Source: an uncultured Bacteroidales bacterium
GTDB taxonomy: Bacteria; Bacteroidota; Bacteroidia; Bacteroidales; UBA932
Direction: 5' to 3'
Assembly: GCA_900316795.1 (NCBI GenBank)
Contig: ONEF01000003.1
Coordinates: 186,001 to 250,000, forward strand
DNA length: 64,000 nucleotides
Positions 63,966 to 64,000 of the stretch are shown piece after piece. How positions within the stretch are numbered: the stretch's first letter is position 1; each line of letters begins with the position of its first letter. Position numbers and translations under genes: made by a program. The notes beneath the pieces are model-generated. The model was given only the letters and a program-made list of their open reading frames with translations, had not been told where the DNA came from and did no database searches.

Positions 63966-64000
63966 GTCTTGAACGGCAGACATCAGACTTGCCTGAACCC

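Noticed and set aside
1-64000. tRNA, rRNA and complete insertion sequences
   Set aside because: I looked in the intergenic regions and found no cloverleaf-like sequences, rRNA segments or transposase genes.

Overview
The window looks like a chromosome segment from a Bacteroidales-type anaerobe. The evidence is as follows. Promoters have the Bacteroidetes form TTTG-N19-TAnnTTTG and Shine-Dalgarno sequences are mostly absent. The gene set includes a two-subunit methylmalonyl-CoA mutase, type II thymidine kinase, a two-gene 5'-nucleotidase, GH18 lipoproteins, futalosine hydrolase, a soluble [FeFe] hydrogenase, and TPR-LuxR and AraC regulators. I cannot name a genus from the sequence alone.

Layout: (1) 1-4850 is a visibly AT-rich accessory region. 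It holds the first 808 codons of a type II-C cas9 running off the left edge, a divergent tracrRNA gene with promoter and terminator, a higBA toxin-antitoxin pair and an unrecognised protein with a PD-(D/E)XK-like motif. Two almost identical 19-bp inverted repeats flank the higBA/nuclease-like cassette. No CRISPR array lies inside the window. (2) 4850-8340 holds an ADP-ribosylglycohydrolase/thioredoxin pair, a Xer recombinase with tandem-repeat insertions, and rpsU. (3) 8340-12910 holds an intergenic repeat, a structured leader and mutAB. (4) 12938-21520 holds a secreted esterase, two tandem GH18 lipoproteins, an [FeFe] hydrogenase, parE and an acyltransferase. (5) 21563-28970 holds an efflux operon without an ATPase, a run of four hairpins, aspA and tdk. 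(6) 29045-36680 holds an acidic repeat protein, rsmI, a ComEA-like HhH protein, a 52-bp palindromic tandem array, a NatAB-type ABC exporter and a split 5'-nucleotidase. (7) 36693-41751 holds a two-component system, folE, mqnB, a LolD-like ATPase and a cobalamin adenosyltransferase. (8) 41879-46793 holds two paralogous secreted zinc-ribbon/OmpA-like proteins bracketing two related LuxR-type regulators. (9) 46794-51252 is a minus-strand operon of HPr-kinase-like protein, S26-type peptidase, PqqD, ABC exporter and dinB. (10) 51334-64000 holds trkA, two AraC regulators, the operon gcvT - pseudo-M28 - leuS - yitT - yitT, a SPOR lipoprotein, a CapA-like protein and phoH.

Metabolically, MutAB with the PduO-type adenosyltransferase (AdoCbl supply), AspA (fumarate from aspartate), MqnB (menaquinone) and the hydrogenase fit a fermenter making succinate and propionate. 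That synthesis is inference. The most unusual parts are the Cas9/tracrRNA region with its flanked cassette, the HprK-like/S26/PqqD/ABC operon with no visible precursor gene, the duplicated zinc-ribbon/OmpA/LuxR cluster, the M28-like protein that has lost its zinc ligands, and several arrays of intergenic palindromes.
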